A stretch of DNA of 64,000 bases from Mesorhizobium sp. LNHC252B00 (GTDB lineage Bacteria > Pseudomonadota > Alphaproteobacteria > Rhizobiales > Rhizobiaceae), in the NCBI RefSeq assembly GCF_000502955.1, contig NZ_AYWO01000009.1, positions 16,560 to 80,559 of the forward strand. Reading direction: 5' to 3'. Positions 9,016 through 16,334 of this stretch are shown here, one piece after another. The translations under genes and the position numbers were made by a program. The stretch's first letter is position 1, and the number at the start of each line of letters is the position of its first letter. Under the pieces are notes generated by a model. That model did not search any database. It worked only from the letters and a program-made list of their open reading frames with translations, and was not told the origin of the DNA.

Positions 9016-10599
9016 TTGTCCTCAGACACCACGACCGCTCCAGAAGCGTTGACCTTTTCAGACCTAGGCCTGTCGCCGAAGGTTCTTTCCGCAGTCACCG
9101 ACGCCGGCTACACGCAGCCGACGCCGATACAGTCTGGTGCCATTCCGCACGCGCTTCTCGGCAAGGACGTGCTGGGCATTGCCCAGACCGGCACCGGCAA
9201 GACGGCATCCTTCGTGCTGCCGATGCTCACAAGACTGGAAAAGGGCCGCGCCCGTGCCCGCATGCCGCGCACGCTCATTCTCGAGCCGACACGTGAGCTT
9301 GCCGCGCAGGTCGAGGAAAACTTCGTCAAATACGGCAAGAACCACAAGCTCAACATTGCGCTCTTGATTGGCGGCGTGTCGTTCGACGAACAGGACAAGA
9401 AGCTGGAGCGCGGCGCCGACGTGCTGATCGCGACGCCCGGCCGCCTGCTCGATCACCGTGAGCGTGGCAAGCTGTTGCTCAATGGCGTCGAGATCCTTGT
9501 TATCGACGAAGCGGACCGCATGCTCGACATGGGCTTCATCCCCGACATCGAGCGCATTTGCGAGATGATCCCGTTCACCAGGCAGACGCTGTTCTTCTCG
9601 GCGACGATGCCGCCGGAGATCACCAAACTCACCGAAAAATTCCTGCACGCGCCGGTGCGCGTCGAGGTTTCGAAGGCCGCGTCCGCAGCGACCAACATCA
9701 TCCAGCGCCTGGTCAAGTCCGGCTCCAAGCCATGGGACAAGCGCGAGACCTTGCGCAATTTGATCAAGGCAGAGGATGCGGAACTGAAGAACGCCATCAT
9801 CTTTTGCAACCGCAAGGTGGAAGTGTCGGAACTGTTCCGCTCGCTGCTGAAGTATGATTTCGACGCCGGCGCGCTGCATGGCGACATGGACCAGCGCGCG
9901 CGCATGCAGATGCTGGCTAATTTCCGCGATGGCAAGCTGCGCTACCTGGTCGCCTCCGACGTCGCCGCGCGCGGTCTCGACATCCCCGATGTCAGCCACG
10001 TCTTCAATTACGACGTGCCGATCCATGCCGAGGACTACGTTCACCGCATCGGCCGCACCGGACGCGCCGGGCGCTCTGGAAAATCCTTCACCATCGCGAC
10101 CAAGTCGGACACCAAGTACATCGACGCCATCGAGCGGCTGATCGGCAACAAGATCGAGTGGCATGATGGCGACCTGTCGACAGTGGTCGCCAGCGAAGGC
10201 GAGGACGATGCTCCGCGCCGCGGCAAAGGCGCGCCGCGCCGTGCCGGCCGCAAGGACGACGAACGCAAGGACAGGGGCGACCGCAAACCACGCGAACGCC
10301 ACGCCAGGCACAGTGAAGAACCGGCACCGGAAACGGTCCGCGAGGATCAGCCCGATGTGGCCGAGGGCGCGGTCGCCGACATCGGCGAACGCCGCTCGCG
10401 CAAGGACGCGATCCGGTCGGAAAACACCGAGCGCAAATCATCCGATCGCAACGAGCAGCGCGCACCGGAACGCGGCGACACCAGGCCGCAGCGCGACAGC
10501 AACCGCCCTGCCCGCCAACGCCACCAGGAAGACAACGACTCCACCGTCGGCTTCGGCGATGACATGCCAGCCTTCATGAAGATCGTCGCCAAGGTCTGA
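9016..10599 (+). CDS. DEAD-box ATP-dependent RNA helicase (RhlE-like)
   Basis: A 527-residue RNA helicase. The Q motif (FSDLGLSPK with PTPIQ), motif I AQTGTGKT, motif Ia PTRELA, motif II DEAD (VIDEADRMLDMGF), motif III SAT, and the C-terminal motifs including HRIGRTGRAGR are all present within residues 12-380. The last 150 residues are a disordered Arg/Lys/Glu-rich tail, likely an RNA-binding platform. The start is TTG at 9016, since no ATG occurs before the Q motif; the ribosome site is weak. Such helicases remodel ribosomal RNA and mRNA and often matter in the cold. Confidence 0.92.
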   Translation: MSSDTTTAPEALTFSDLGLSPKVLSAVTDAGYTQPTPIQSGAIPHALLGKDVLGIAQTGTGKTASFVLPMLTRLEKGRARARMPRTLILEPTRELAAQVEENFVKYGKNHKLNIALLIGGVSFDEQDKKLERGADVLIATPGRLLDHRERGKLLLNGVEILVIDEADRMLDMGFIPDIERICEMIPFTRQTLFFSATMPPEITKLTEKFLHAPVRVEVSKAASAATNIIQRLVKSGSKPWDKRETLRNLIKAEDAELKNAIIFCNRKVEVSELFRSLLKYDFDAGALHGDMDQRARMQMLANFRDGKLRYLVASDVAARGLDIPDVSHVFNYDVPIHAEDYVHRIGRTGRAGRSGKSFTIATKSDTKYIDAIERLIGNKIEWHDGDLSTVVASEGEDDAPRRGKGAPRRAGRKDDERKDRGDRKPRERHARHSEEPAPETVREDQPDVAEGAVADIGERRSRKDAIRSENTERKSSDRNEQRAPERGDTRPQRDSNRPARQRHQEDNDSTVGFGDDMPAFMKIVAKV

Positions 10600-10629
10600 T
10601 ACGACAGCGCTGCGCGTCCTCTTGGACGC

Positions 10630-10862
10630 GCAAAAGCAGCCGTTTGCGCTGGAATCGGCAATTTGCCGATTCGTATCGCCAGATCGGCACCGAGATCGAC
10701 AAATCCATCGGAAAGCTGGAGGTCAACCTCGACCCGAGGATAGGTCCGCATGTAATCCGCGATGACCCGTACGAGGAAATCCGGACCGAACAGAACTGGT
10801 GCGCTCACGCGCAGGATGCCTGACGGCTCCGATCGCTGGTTGCGGATTGCAGTGCTCGCCAG
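10630..10862 (-). pseudogene. Remnant of a LysR-family regulator
   Basis: The minus strand encodes about 75 residues that match the start of a LysR effector-binding domain: GILRVSAPVLFG, DFLVRVIADYM, YPRVEVDLQLSDGFVDL and then GADLAIRIGKL, with a few residues missing before GAD. No DNA-binding half lies upstream and the similarity stops near the RNA helicase end. It is a fragment left by deletion, squeezed between two convergent genes. Confidence 0.7.
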
Positions 10863-10872
10863 ACAGCAGCAA

Positions 10873-11781
10873 TCAATTGTCGGGAAGCGGCAGCGGTGTG
10901 TCACTCAAGGTCCGCAGGTAAGCGATGAGGTCAGCTCGCTGCTTCTCGTCCTGCAGACCCGGGAAAATCATATCTGTTCCGGGCAAAGCGAATGCCGGAT
11001 TTGAGATAAAAGAATTGAGGTCCTCAAAGGTCCAAGTGCCGCCGGCTTCCTTTATAGCTGACGAATACGGGACATCGCTTTGTGAGGCCTTCGGCCGCCC
11101 TACGACGCCCCACAGATTAACCCGTTTGGGAATCTTAAGGTTCGGCGATGCAAGATGACAAGCCCCGCACGTTCCGTCGAAAATTTCCTTGCCTGATTCA
11201 GCGCTTGCCGATGCAAGTCGAGCCGAAATCGGCGCAACGGCCGGTCGTCCGGCGCCATGACTGCGCAAGTAGGCCACGATGTCATCGTGACCCCTGAGCT
11301 TAGCCAAATGTATGGGCGGATTTCCATTCGATGTCAGTGCGTTGACCTCTGCCCCGGCGTCCACAAGATGAATGACGCATTGAAGGCAGCCATTTTCGGC
11401 AGCCACGTGCAGCGGCGTCTGCGCTTTCGCCACCTGATTTGGATCGGCCCCATTGTCGAGCAACAGCTTCACGATCTCGGCGTGCCCAGCCTTGTTGGCG
11501 GCGTAGAGTGGCGTTCTTTGCCAGCTGACGGGCAGGTTGACGTCCGCGCCACGATTGATCAGAAGTTTGGCTAACTCGACATTTCCGCCTTCGCAGGCGA
11601 TGTAGAGCGCCGTAACGCCGTCAATTTCGTTGACAGCGGCGCCTTTGTCCAAGGCGGAAGCCACCGCCGCGACGTCGCCATTCCTGACAAGATCACCTAA
11701 GTTGCTCGCGTGGGCGGGCAGTGTAAAAAGGCAAAGGACGCATGAAGCTCTTGTCACCCACATGCGTCCTCGCTTGATCAT
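10873..11781 (-). CDS. Secreted ankyrin-repeat / cytochrome c fusion protein
   Basis: A 302-residue protein. A signal peptide (ASCVLCLFTLPAHA) ends near residue 25. Residues 26-185 hold about five ankyrin repeats (for example GVTALYIACEGG and TPLHVAAENG). Residues 195-300 form a class I cytochrome c domain with the haem site CGACH at about 204-208 and a probable methionine ligand in GTDMIFPG near 268. The ATG at 11781 is fixed by an excellent ribosome site (GGGAGG, five bases upstream). The fusion joins a protein-interaction module to an electron carrier in the periplasm. Its partner is unknown; the secreted protein encoded at 12042-12647, on the same strand, is a candidate. Confidence 0.88.
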   Translation of the reverse strand: MIKRGRMWVTRASCVLCLFTLPAHASNLGDLVRNGDVAAVASALDKGAAVNEIDGVTALYIACEGGNVELAKLLINRGADVNLPVSWQRTPLYAANKAGHAEIVKLLLDNGADPNQVAKAQTPLHVAAENGCLQCVIHLVDAGAEVNALTSNGNPPIHLAKLRGHDDIVAYLRSHGAGRPAVAPISARLASASAESGKEIFDGTCGACHLASPNLKIPKRVNLWGVVGRPKASQSDVPYSSAIKEAGGTWTFEDLNSFISNPAFALPGTDMIFPGLQDEKQRADLIAYLRTLSDTPLPLPDN

Positions 11782-11922
11782 TGTATCCTCCCTGAAGAGA
11801 GTTCCATGACGGGTTGATCTAGAACAAGAGCTTGCTGGTGGTGACACGGCTAGCCGAGAATGGCCGCTTTCGCCTCGGAAGCAGACATGTTGATCCAACC
11901 ATGCCCGTTTATGAATTCACGC

Positions 11923-12024
11923 CCTAAAGCGTGTCGCGTCCGAACGGATCCAGGCGACCCGCTTTAGGTCTTTGTGTCATGCATGTCGTTGTCCCATAAC
12001 CGAGGTTTGGGCGACATGCTCTAG
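11923..12024. repeat. Rhizobial two-hairpin intergenic repeat, copy A
   Basis: The element has an outer pair CCTAAAGC (11923) / GCTTTAGG (11961) and a second pair GCATGTCG (11981) / CGACATGC (12012). The second half shares the CATGYCGTTGTCCC core with copies at 24526-24601 and 48451-48518. From memory this is a common dispersed element of Mesorhizobium chromosomes. It lies between the cytochrome fusion gene and the secreted-protein gene, so it may separate or attenuate transcription. Confidence 0.65.
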
Positions 12025-12041
12025 CCAGCCTGGCTCGCCCG

Positions 12042-12647
12042 TTACATCGGTCCAGGCATCATCTTGGTCGGCTTCTCCAGCATCGGAAATTCGGCCTTAC
12101 TGCATTTCACGTTCGGGTTCGTCGGACTGAACATCCCGTTCGGGTTGTCCGTCAGCCAGGCGTGAAGATCATAGTGCACAAACTCCCGCGGGATGAGCGG
12201 ATAGTGCCCCTCCATCGGTCCCATGAAGGTTTGGCCGAAAAGCTTCGGAGGTTCCTTGATGTCTGGCGTCAGAGGCACCAGCCATTCCGCACCCACCAGG
12301 CGCAAACCCTTCTTGGTCGGTTCGTAAATGAGCACATTGGGGTGCATCGGGTCGAGTTTTTGGCCGACACTCGGGACGTTGACGAAATGGATACCCATGG
12401 CGCCTTTCGGGTAATCCATCGCACCCGCTATCTTTTCGCCGCTGTAGTAGACGCAGCCGACTGTCGACAGATAAAGGTCGCGGACGGCTGCGGTGTAGTC
12501 TTCATATTTGGCGAGCGACTTTTTCAAGGCATCGATGTCGGCCTTGTTGGCGTCCTCGGCCCGCGCCGTAGCGACGCCCAACCATGCGCTCATCAGGCCT
12601 GTTAAAGCAAGGACGCCGCAGCGCCCAAGACTGGCTGTTCTTGGCAT
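12042..12647 (-). CDS. Conserved secreted protein of unknown function
   Basis: A 201-residue protein with a signal peptide ending at TARA near residue 32. The mature part begins with an acidic/Lys helix (DIDALKKSLAKYEDYTAAV). It goes on with a globular region rich in Pro, Met and His: GYHFV-like strands (MGIHFVNVP), PNVLIYEP, and EGHYPLIPREFVHYDLHAWL near the C-terminus. I do not recognise a named family with confidence. The clustered His/Asp residues in HYDLHAW could bind a metal. The start is fixed by GGGAGG five bases before the ATG at 12647. It lies upstream of the ankyrin-cytochrome gene on the same strand. Confidence 0.75.
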   Translation of the reverse strand: MPRTASLGRCGVLALTGLMSAWLGVATARAEDANKADIDALKKSLAKYEDYTAAVRDLYLSTVGCVYYSGEKIAGAMDYPKGAMGIHFVNVPSVGQKLDPMHPNVLIYEPTKKGLRLVGAEWLVPLTPDIKEPPKLFGQTFMGPMEGHYPLIPREFVHYDLHAWLTDNPNGMFSPTNPNVKCSKAEFPMLEKPTKMMPGPM

Positions 12648-12841
12648 GCATTCCTCCCAGATTTTCTCATCTGGCCGTGCAAGACCCGAGGCGGAAAAAA
12701 ATGCTGAGTGCGCGGCCAGTTGCACCGCCTCATCCCCTACGGAACGGCAATTACGCTATTCCTTTCCGTGGTTGCGGGAAAGTTTTTATTTAGCATAAAC
12801 TAATGTTCTGGCGCTGATCCGAAGAGCGCCCTTAACAGCCC

Positions 12842-12869
12842 AAACAAAAACGGCCCCAACGCGGGGCCG
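12842..12869 (-). terminator. Rho-independent terminator of the OmpA-type lipoprotein gene
   Basis: On the minus strand CGGCCCC and GGGGCCG pair around a five-base loop, followed by TTTTTGTTT. It lies about 25 bases past the stop of the gene at 12893-13543. Confidence 0.85.
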
Positions 12870-12892
12870 CTTCGCATTCCTCGCCGAACAGA

Positions 12893-13543
12893 TCAGGTAA
12901 GCGGCGACAGCTGGATTTCGACGCGGCGGTTCTGAGCGCGCCCTTCGGCCGTAGCGTTCGATGCGACCGGACGCGTCTTGCCGAAACCGGTGACGGCGAA
13001 GCGGCGCTGATCGACGCCCTGGCCGTACAAATAGTTGGCGACCGCCAGGGCGCGGCGCTGGGACAGGTCGAAATTGTGCTGATCCCCACCAGTCGAATCG
13101 GTGTGGCCGAACACATCGACCGTGGTCTGCTTGAACTTCTTCAGCACCAGCGCGACCGAATTCAGCACCTGGTAGAAGCCGGGCTTCACTGCGTCCTGAT
13201 CCGTATTGAAGGTGATATCGGAGGGCATGTTGAGGATGATCTGGTCGCCGCTACGGGTGACGCTGACGCCGGTACCCTCGAGTTGCCGGCGCAGTTCGGC
13301 TTCGTTCTGGTCCATTGTGGCGCCGATGGCACCACCGGCAAGCGCACCGATGCCCGCGCCGATCAGCGCGTTGCGGCGGTCATTGCCGCCGGCAAGCAGG
13401 CCAAGGCTGGCACCCGCCAGGGCGCCAAGGCCAGCACCGGCAGCGGTGTTGGAAATCTTCTGGTCGCCTGTATACGGATCAGTGGTGGTGCAGGCACTCA
13501 TGAGCACAGCCGTCGCCACGACGACGAGCACAGTCTTTTTCAT
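12893..13543 (-). CDS. OmpA-family outer-membrane lipoprotein with glycine zipper
   Basis: A 216-residue protein. The N-terminus is a lipoprotein signal with lipobox LMSAC, the Cys being near residue 18. Two glycine-zipper segments follow (GLGALAGASLGLLAGG and GIGALAGGAIGAT), and an OmpA peptidoglycan-binding domain takes up the second half (DVFGHTDSTGG, LSQRRALAVANYL, GFGKTRPVASN, NRRVEIQL). This layout matches the YiaD/Pal-like group, which ties the outer membrane to the cell wall. The ATG at 13543 is preferred because it begins MKKT, with GGAGAGGG upstream. Monocistronic, with its own terminator. Confidence 0.9.
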   Translation of the reverse strand: MKKTVLVVVATAVLMSACTTTDPYTGDQKISNTAAGAGLGALAGASLGLLAGGNDRRNALIGAGIGALAGGAIGATMDQNEAELRRQLEGTGVSVTRSGDQIILNMPSDITFNTDQDAVKPGFYQVLNSVALVLKKFKQTTVDVFGHTDSTGGDQHNFDLSQRRALAVANYLYGQGVDQRRFAVTGFGKTRPVASNATAEGRAQNRRVEIQLSPLT

Positions 13544-13717
13544 AGGATGGTCCCTCTCCAAGTCACGCCTTGCGGTGGCGCCAAATCAGCCCTTCCGGCG
13601 ACTTGTACCATGAATTGCGGCGAAAAACGGAACGGCAAAAACGCCGCCCACGGCTTTTCCGGGGATCACACCCCGGCGACGGCGCCGCATCGCCACGCCG
13701 GGGTGGCCTGAATTAGG

Positions 13718-14086
13718 CTACCAGAGATTCTTGCCATCGATGACCACCACTTCGACCTTGTCCAGATCGAAATCATCGAACAACCGCGAATTGACGCTGA
13801 TCTTGGGATTCTCGAAATTAGGCTCGCCCGTCGACCAGTCCGGCGTTTCCGTGAAGGTGCCGCAGCCGCAGGTAGCGCAAAACCCATGATTTACCGTTTT
13901 CGACCCCCATCGGTAGAAAGAAACGTTCTCCATCGGGCTGGTGAGCTTGAATTGCGATGGAATGTAGTAGGCCCAGAGCGAGCCGCGTTTCGAGCAGAAC
14001 GAACAGGTGCATTGCGTCACAGTCTGCGGTGCCTGCGAAACCTCAAACGTCGTCGCCTTGCAATGACAGCTTCCCTTGATGGTCAT
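13718..14086 (-). CDS. GFA-family (glutathione-dependent formaldehyde-activating-like) zinc protein
   Basis: A 122-residue protein with the cysteine pattern of the GFA/CENP-V fold: SCHCKA near the N-terminus, CTCSFC in the middle and FCATCGCG further on. These positions bind zinc in the family. Despite the family name most members have no proven formaldehyde role, so only the fold is claimed. The ATG at 14086 is preferred over one six codons upstream because GAGAGGAATT lies at the right distance. Confidence 0.85.
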   Translation of the reverse strand: MTIKGSCHCKATTFEVSQAPQTVTQCTCSFCSKRGSLWAYYIPSQFKLTSPMENVSFYRWGSKTVNHGFCATCGCGTFTETPDWSTGEPNFENPKISVNSRLFDDFDLDKVEVVVIDGKNLW

Positions 14087-14266
14087 CGACGAATTCCTCT
14101 CCATTGCCCGCCACCTATGGGGCAAAGGCAGCATAAAGAAGTGCTCCTGACAACCGTCTGTCATCATGCGTCCACCGAACCACGAATGCCCGGGCTGCCC
14201 AGGCATAGACAAGCTCCGGCAAGTCAGTAGCCTGCCCCATTACACGCGGCCGCGGATGTCGTGTCG

Positions 14267-14644
14267 TCAATAAGAGCGAGGCGGCACGAACAGGCAGATT
14301 GTCTTGCCGGCGTCGAGACCGGCCTGATGCGCGCACCAGTGGAACTCACCGTCAGGGCTGTCCTTGACGCGCTTGTCGCTCATGGGAACAACCTCACCCG
14401 TGCCGGCGATGACATAGCCCTCGGGTTTTTCCAACACTTCGCCAGTATGAGCCGTACGACAATCATAGTTGGCGCAGCATGCGAATGGGTAACTCCAGCC
14501 TAGTGGCTTTGCCGCTGTCGGTGTGGCGTCATGCGCAAAGGCAGGTGCCGTCAGCATTGCGATTGCGGCAATTGCGAACAGGGAAAACAAGAGTCGGCCG
14601 GCCGGTTCAGCGGCATGGGCCGATCTGGAAGTGGCAGCAGACAT
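14267..14644 (-). CDS. Small secreted conserved protein
   Basis: A 125-residue protein with a signal peptide (LLFSLFAIAAIAMLTAPAFA, cleaved near residue 37). The mature part has four cysteines in ACCANYDC and a later WCAHQ...TICLFVPP. Cys spacing suggests disulfides or metal binding in the periplasm. I recognise it as a type of short conserved rhizobial protein but not as a characterised family. Confidence 0.7.
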   Translation of the reverse strand: MSAATSRSAHAAEPAGRLLFSLFAIAAIAMLTAPAFAHDATPTAAKPLGWSYPFACCANYDCRTAHTGEVLEKPEGYVIAGTGEVVPMSDKRVKDSPDGEFHWCAHQAGLDAGKTICLFVPPRSY

Positions 14645-14953
14645 GGAAGCGTTCCTTTCAAACGAGCATCAAGCAGTTCGCTTGCCCGTTCCCGGAACGT
14701 GTCTTCCCAGCGGCCAGATCGTCAGCTTGCAGATATGCCGCGCCCGGCCATAAATGCTTTTTGTCTCCCCTCAATGCCGTGATGGTGAGCGCAAATGTGA
14801 GTCGGCGCAAGAAATTGCTGCGTTCACGAGTACCGCGGCGCATGCCAACCAATCATCCGCTACCGACCGCTGAAATCAACTTCCCGGCAAACAGGTGTCG
14901 AATAAACGGGATCGGTGCCGTGTGGTTCCAGCCTATGGCTGGTTGGCGATCAC
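14645..14953. other. Intergenic region, nothing recognisable
   Basis: About 310 bases upstream of the small secreted protein gene and beyond the 3' end of prfB. Several overlapping open frames run through it on both strands but none has a ribosome site or recognisable similarity. It ends at the structured repeat at 14954. Confidence 0.5.
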
Positions 14954-15079
14954 ATGCTCTTGATATTGAGGCAGGCCGTCGGCATTCTCTCCTCGTCCTG
15001 GGGCGCAGGGTTCGGGTCCATCAGCACCGGCAGCGCATGAGCCGCCGTTTGCAGGCCGGCCTCACCTGAATATGAGCAT
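14954..15079. repeat. Long palindromic rhizobial repeat, diverged copy
   Basis: A 126-base element whose ends pair (ATGCTCTTGATATTGAGG at 14954 with CCTGAATATGAGCAT at 15065-15079). The right half matches the repeat at 62591-62731 (GTTTGCAGGCCGGC then TCACCTGAATAT). The outermost bases differ from that copy (ATGCTC...GAGCAT here, GGATTGGTC...GACCAATCC there) but still pair with each other, so the fold is kept while the sequence changes. It ends four bases from the prfB stop codon. Confidence 0.7.
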
Positions 15080-15083
15080 ACCC

Positions 15084-16215
15084 TTAGTCCAGGTCCGCCA
15101 CTGCTTCGCCGGCACCGCCTTCGATGCGCTGCGACAATGAGGCCTCCATGAAATCGTCGAGGTCGCCATCGAGCACGCTCGACGGGCTGGTGCTCTCGAC
15201 GCCGGTGCGAAGATCCTTCACCAACTGATAGGGCTGCAGCACATAGGAGCGTATCTGGTGACCCCAGCCAATATCACTCTTCGAGGCTTCGGTGGCGTTT
15301 GCAACCGCCTCGCGCTTCTTCAGCTCCTCCTCATAGAGACGCGAGCGCAGCATTTCCCAGGCCTTGGCCTTGTTCTTATGTTGCGAACGTTCGGCCTGGC
15401 AGGCGACAGCGATGCCGGTCGCAAGGTGGGTGATGCGCACCGCGGAGTCGGTGGTGTTGACGTGCTGGCCGCCGGAGCCGGACGAGCGATAGGTATCAAT
15501 GCGAACATCGGATTCGGAAACGTCGATCTCGATCGTGTCGTCGATGACCGGATAGACCCAGACGCTGGCGAAGGACGTATGCCGACGTGCGTTGCTGTCA
15601 TAGGGCGAAATACGCACTAACCGATGCACACCGGATTCGGTCTTCATCCAGCCATAGGCGTTGTGGCCCTTGATCATCAACGTGGCGGACTTGATGCCGG
15701 CCTCTTCGCCGTCATGCACCTCCAGGACCTCGACCTTGAAGCGGCGCCGCTCGGCCCAGCGCGTGTACATGCGCAGCAGCATCGACGCCCAATCCTGGCT
15801 TTCGGTGCCGCCGGCGCCGGCATGGATTTCGAGATAAGTGTCGTTGGCGTCGGCTTCACCCGACAGCAGCGTCTCAACCTGGCGGGCCTTCGCTTCGCCC
15901 TGCATCGAACGGAGCGCGGCTTCGGCTTCGGCGATCACGCCCTCGTCGCCCTCTTCCTCGCCGAGTTCGATCAGGCCGATATTGTCTTCCAGCGCCTGCG
16001 TCAGCCCTCTCACCGAGGCGATGCCTTCTTCGAGGCTCTGACGTTCGCGCATCAGTTTCTGCGCTTCCAGCGGTTCGTTCCAGAGACTGGCGTCCTCGGC
16101 GCGCACATTGAGGTATTCAAGCCGTTTTATGGCCTGATCCCAGTCAAAGATGCCTCCTCAGCAGGGTGATCGCCTGCCTGATCTCGTCGACAATATTCTG
16201 CGTTTCCGCGCGCAT
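15084..16215 (-). CDS. prfB: Peptide chain release factor 2 (programmed +1 frameshift)
   Basis: RF2 ends translation at UGA and UAA codons. The gene is read in two parts. Frame one runs from ATG at 16215 through 23 codons ending RRHL, then meets an in-frame TGA (16146-16144). Skipping the T at 16146 joins it to the main frame (16145-15084, starting [13 protein letters not shown]), giving 376 residues. The recoding site has all expected parts: AGGAGG, three bases, CTT TGA C. The main frame carries GSGGQHV (GGQ near residue 247). The codon-recognition tripeptide reads SPY (RISPYDSN) in place of the enterobacterial SPF. Low RF2 should favour frameshifting, the known autoregulatory loop. The minus-strand terminator at 16288 separates it from the PBP1A gene upstream. 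Confidence 0.95.
16138..16158 (-). promoter_or_regulatory. prfB: Programmed +1 ribosomal frameshift site in prfB
   Basis: On the minus strand the sequence reads AGG AGG CAT CTT TGA C. The Shine-Dalgarno-like AGGAGG lies three bases before the CTT slippery codon, the same spacing as in the Escherichia coli site, and is followed by the in-frame UGA that RF2 itself reads. Slippage of the Leu tRNA to UUU, skipping one base, enters the long frame with Asp-Trp-Asp. Confidence 0.95.
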
Positions 16216-16287
16216 GGCTGGCTGTTCTGTCCTGTGTTTGCTGAAATCGGTCGGCGCGATACATAGGGAGGCCGCCGCCGGCTGTAA

Positions 16288-16316
16288 AGCAAAATGGGCT
16301 GGCGCAAGGCCAGCCC
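16288..16316 (-). terminator. Terminator after the PBP1A gene
   Basis: On the minus strand GGGCTGGC and GCCAGCCC pair around a five-base loop and are followed by ATTTTGCTTT. It lies about 20 bases past the PBP1A stop and before prfB, so the two genes are probably separate transcription units. Confidence 0.8.
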
Positions 16317-16334
16317 ACCCGCCCATGAAAGTCG

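Noticed and set aside
14479..15069. Plus-strand open frame of 196 codons
   Set aside because: It crosses the small secreted-protein gene in antisense and the palindromic repeat, and has no ribosome site or motif.
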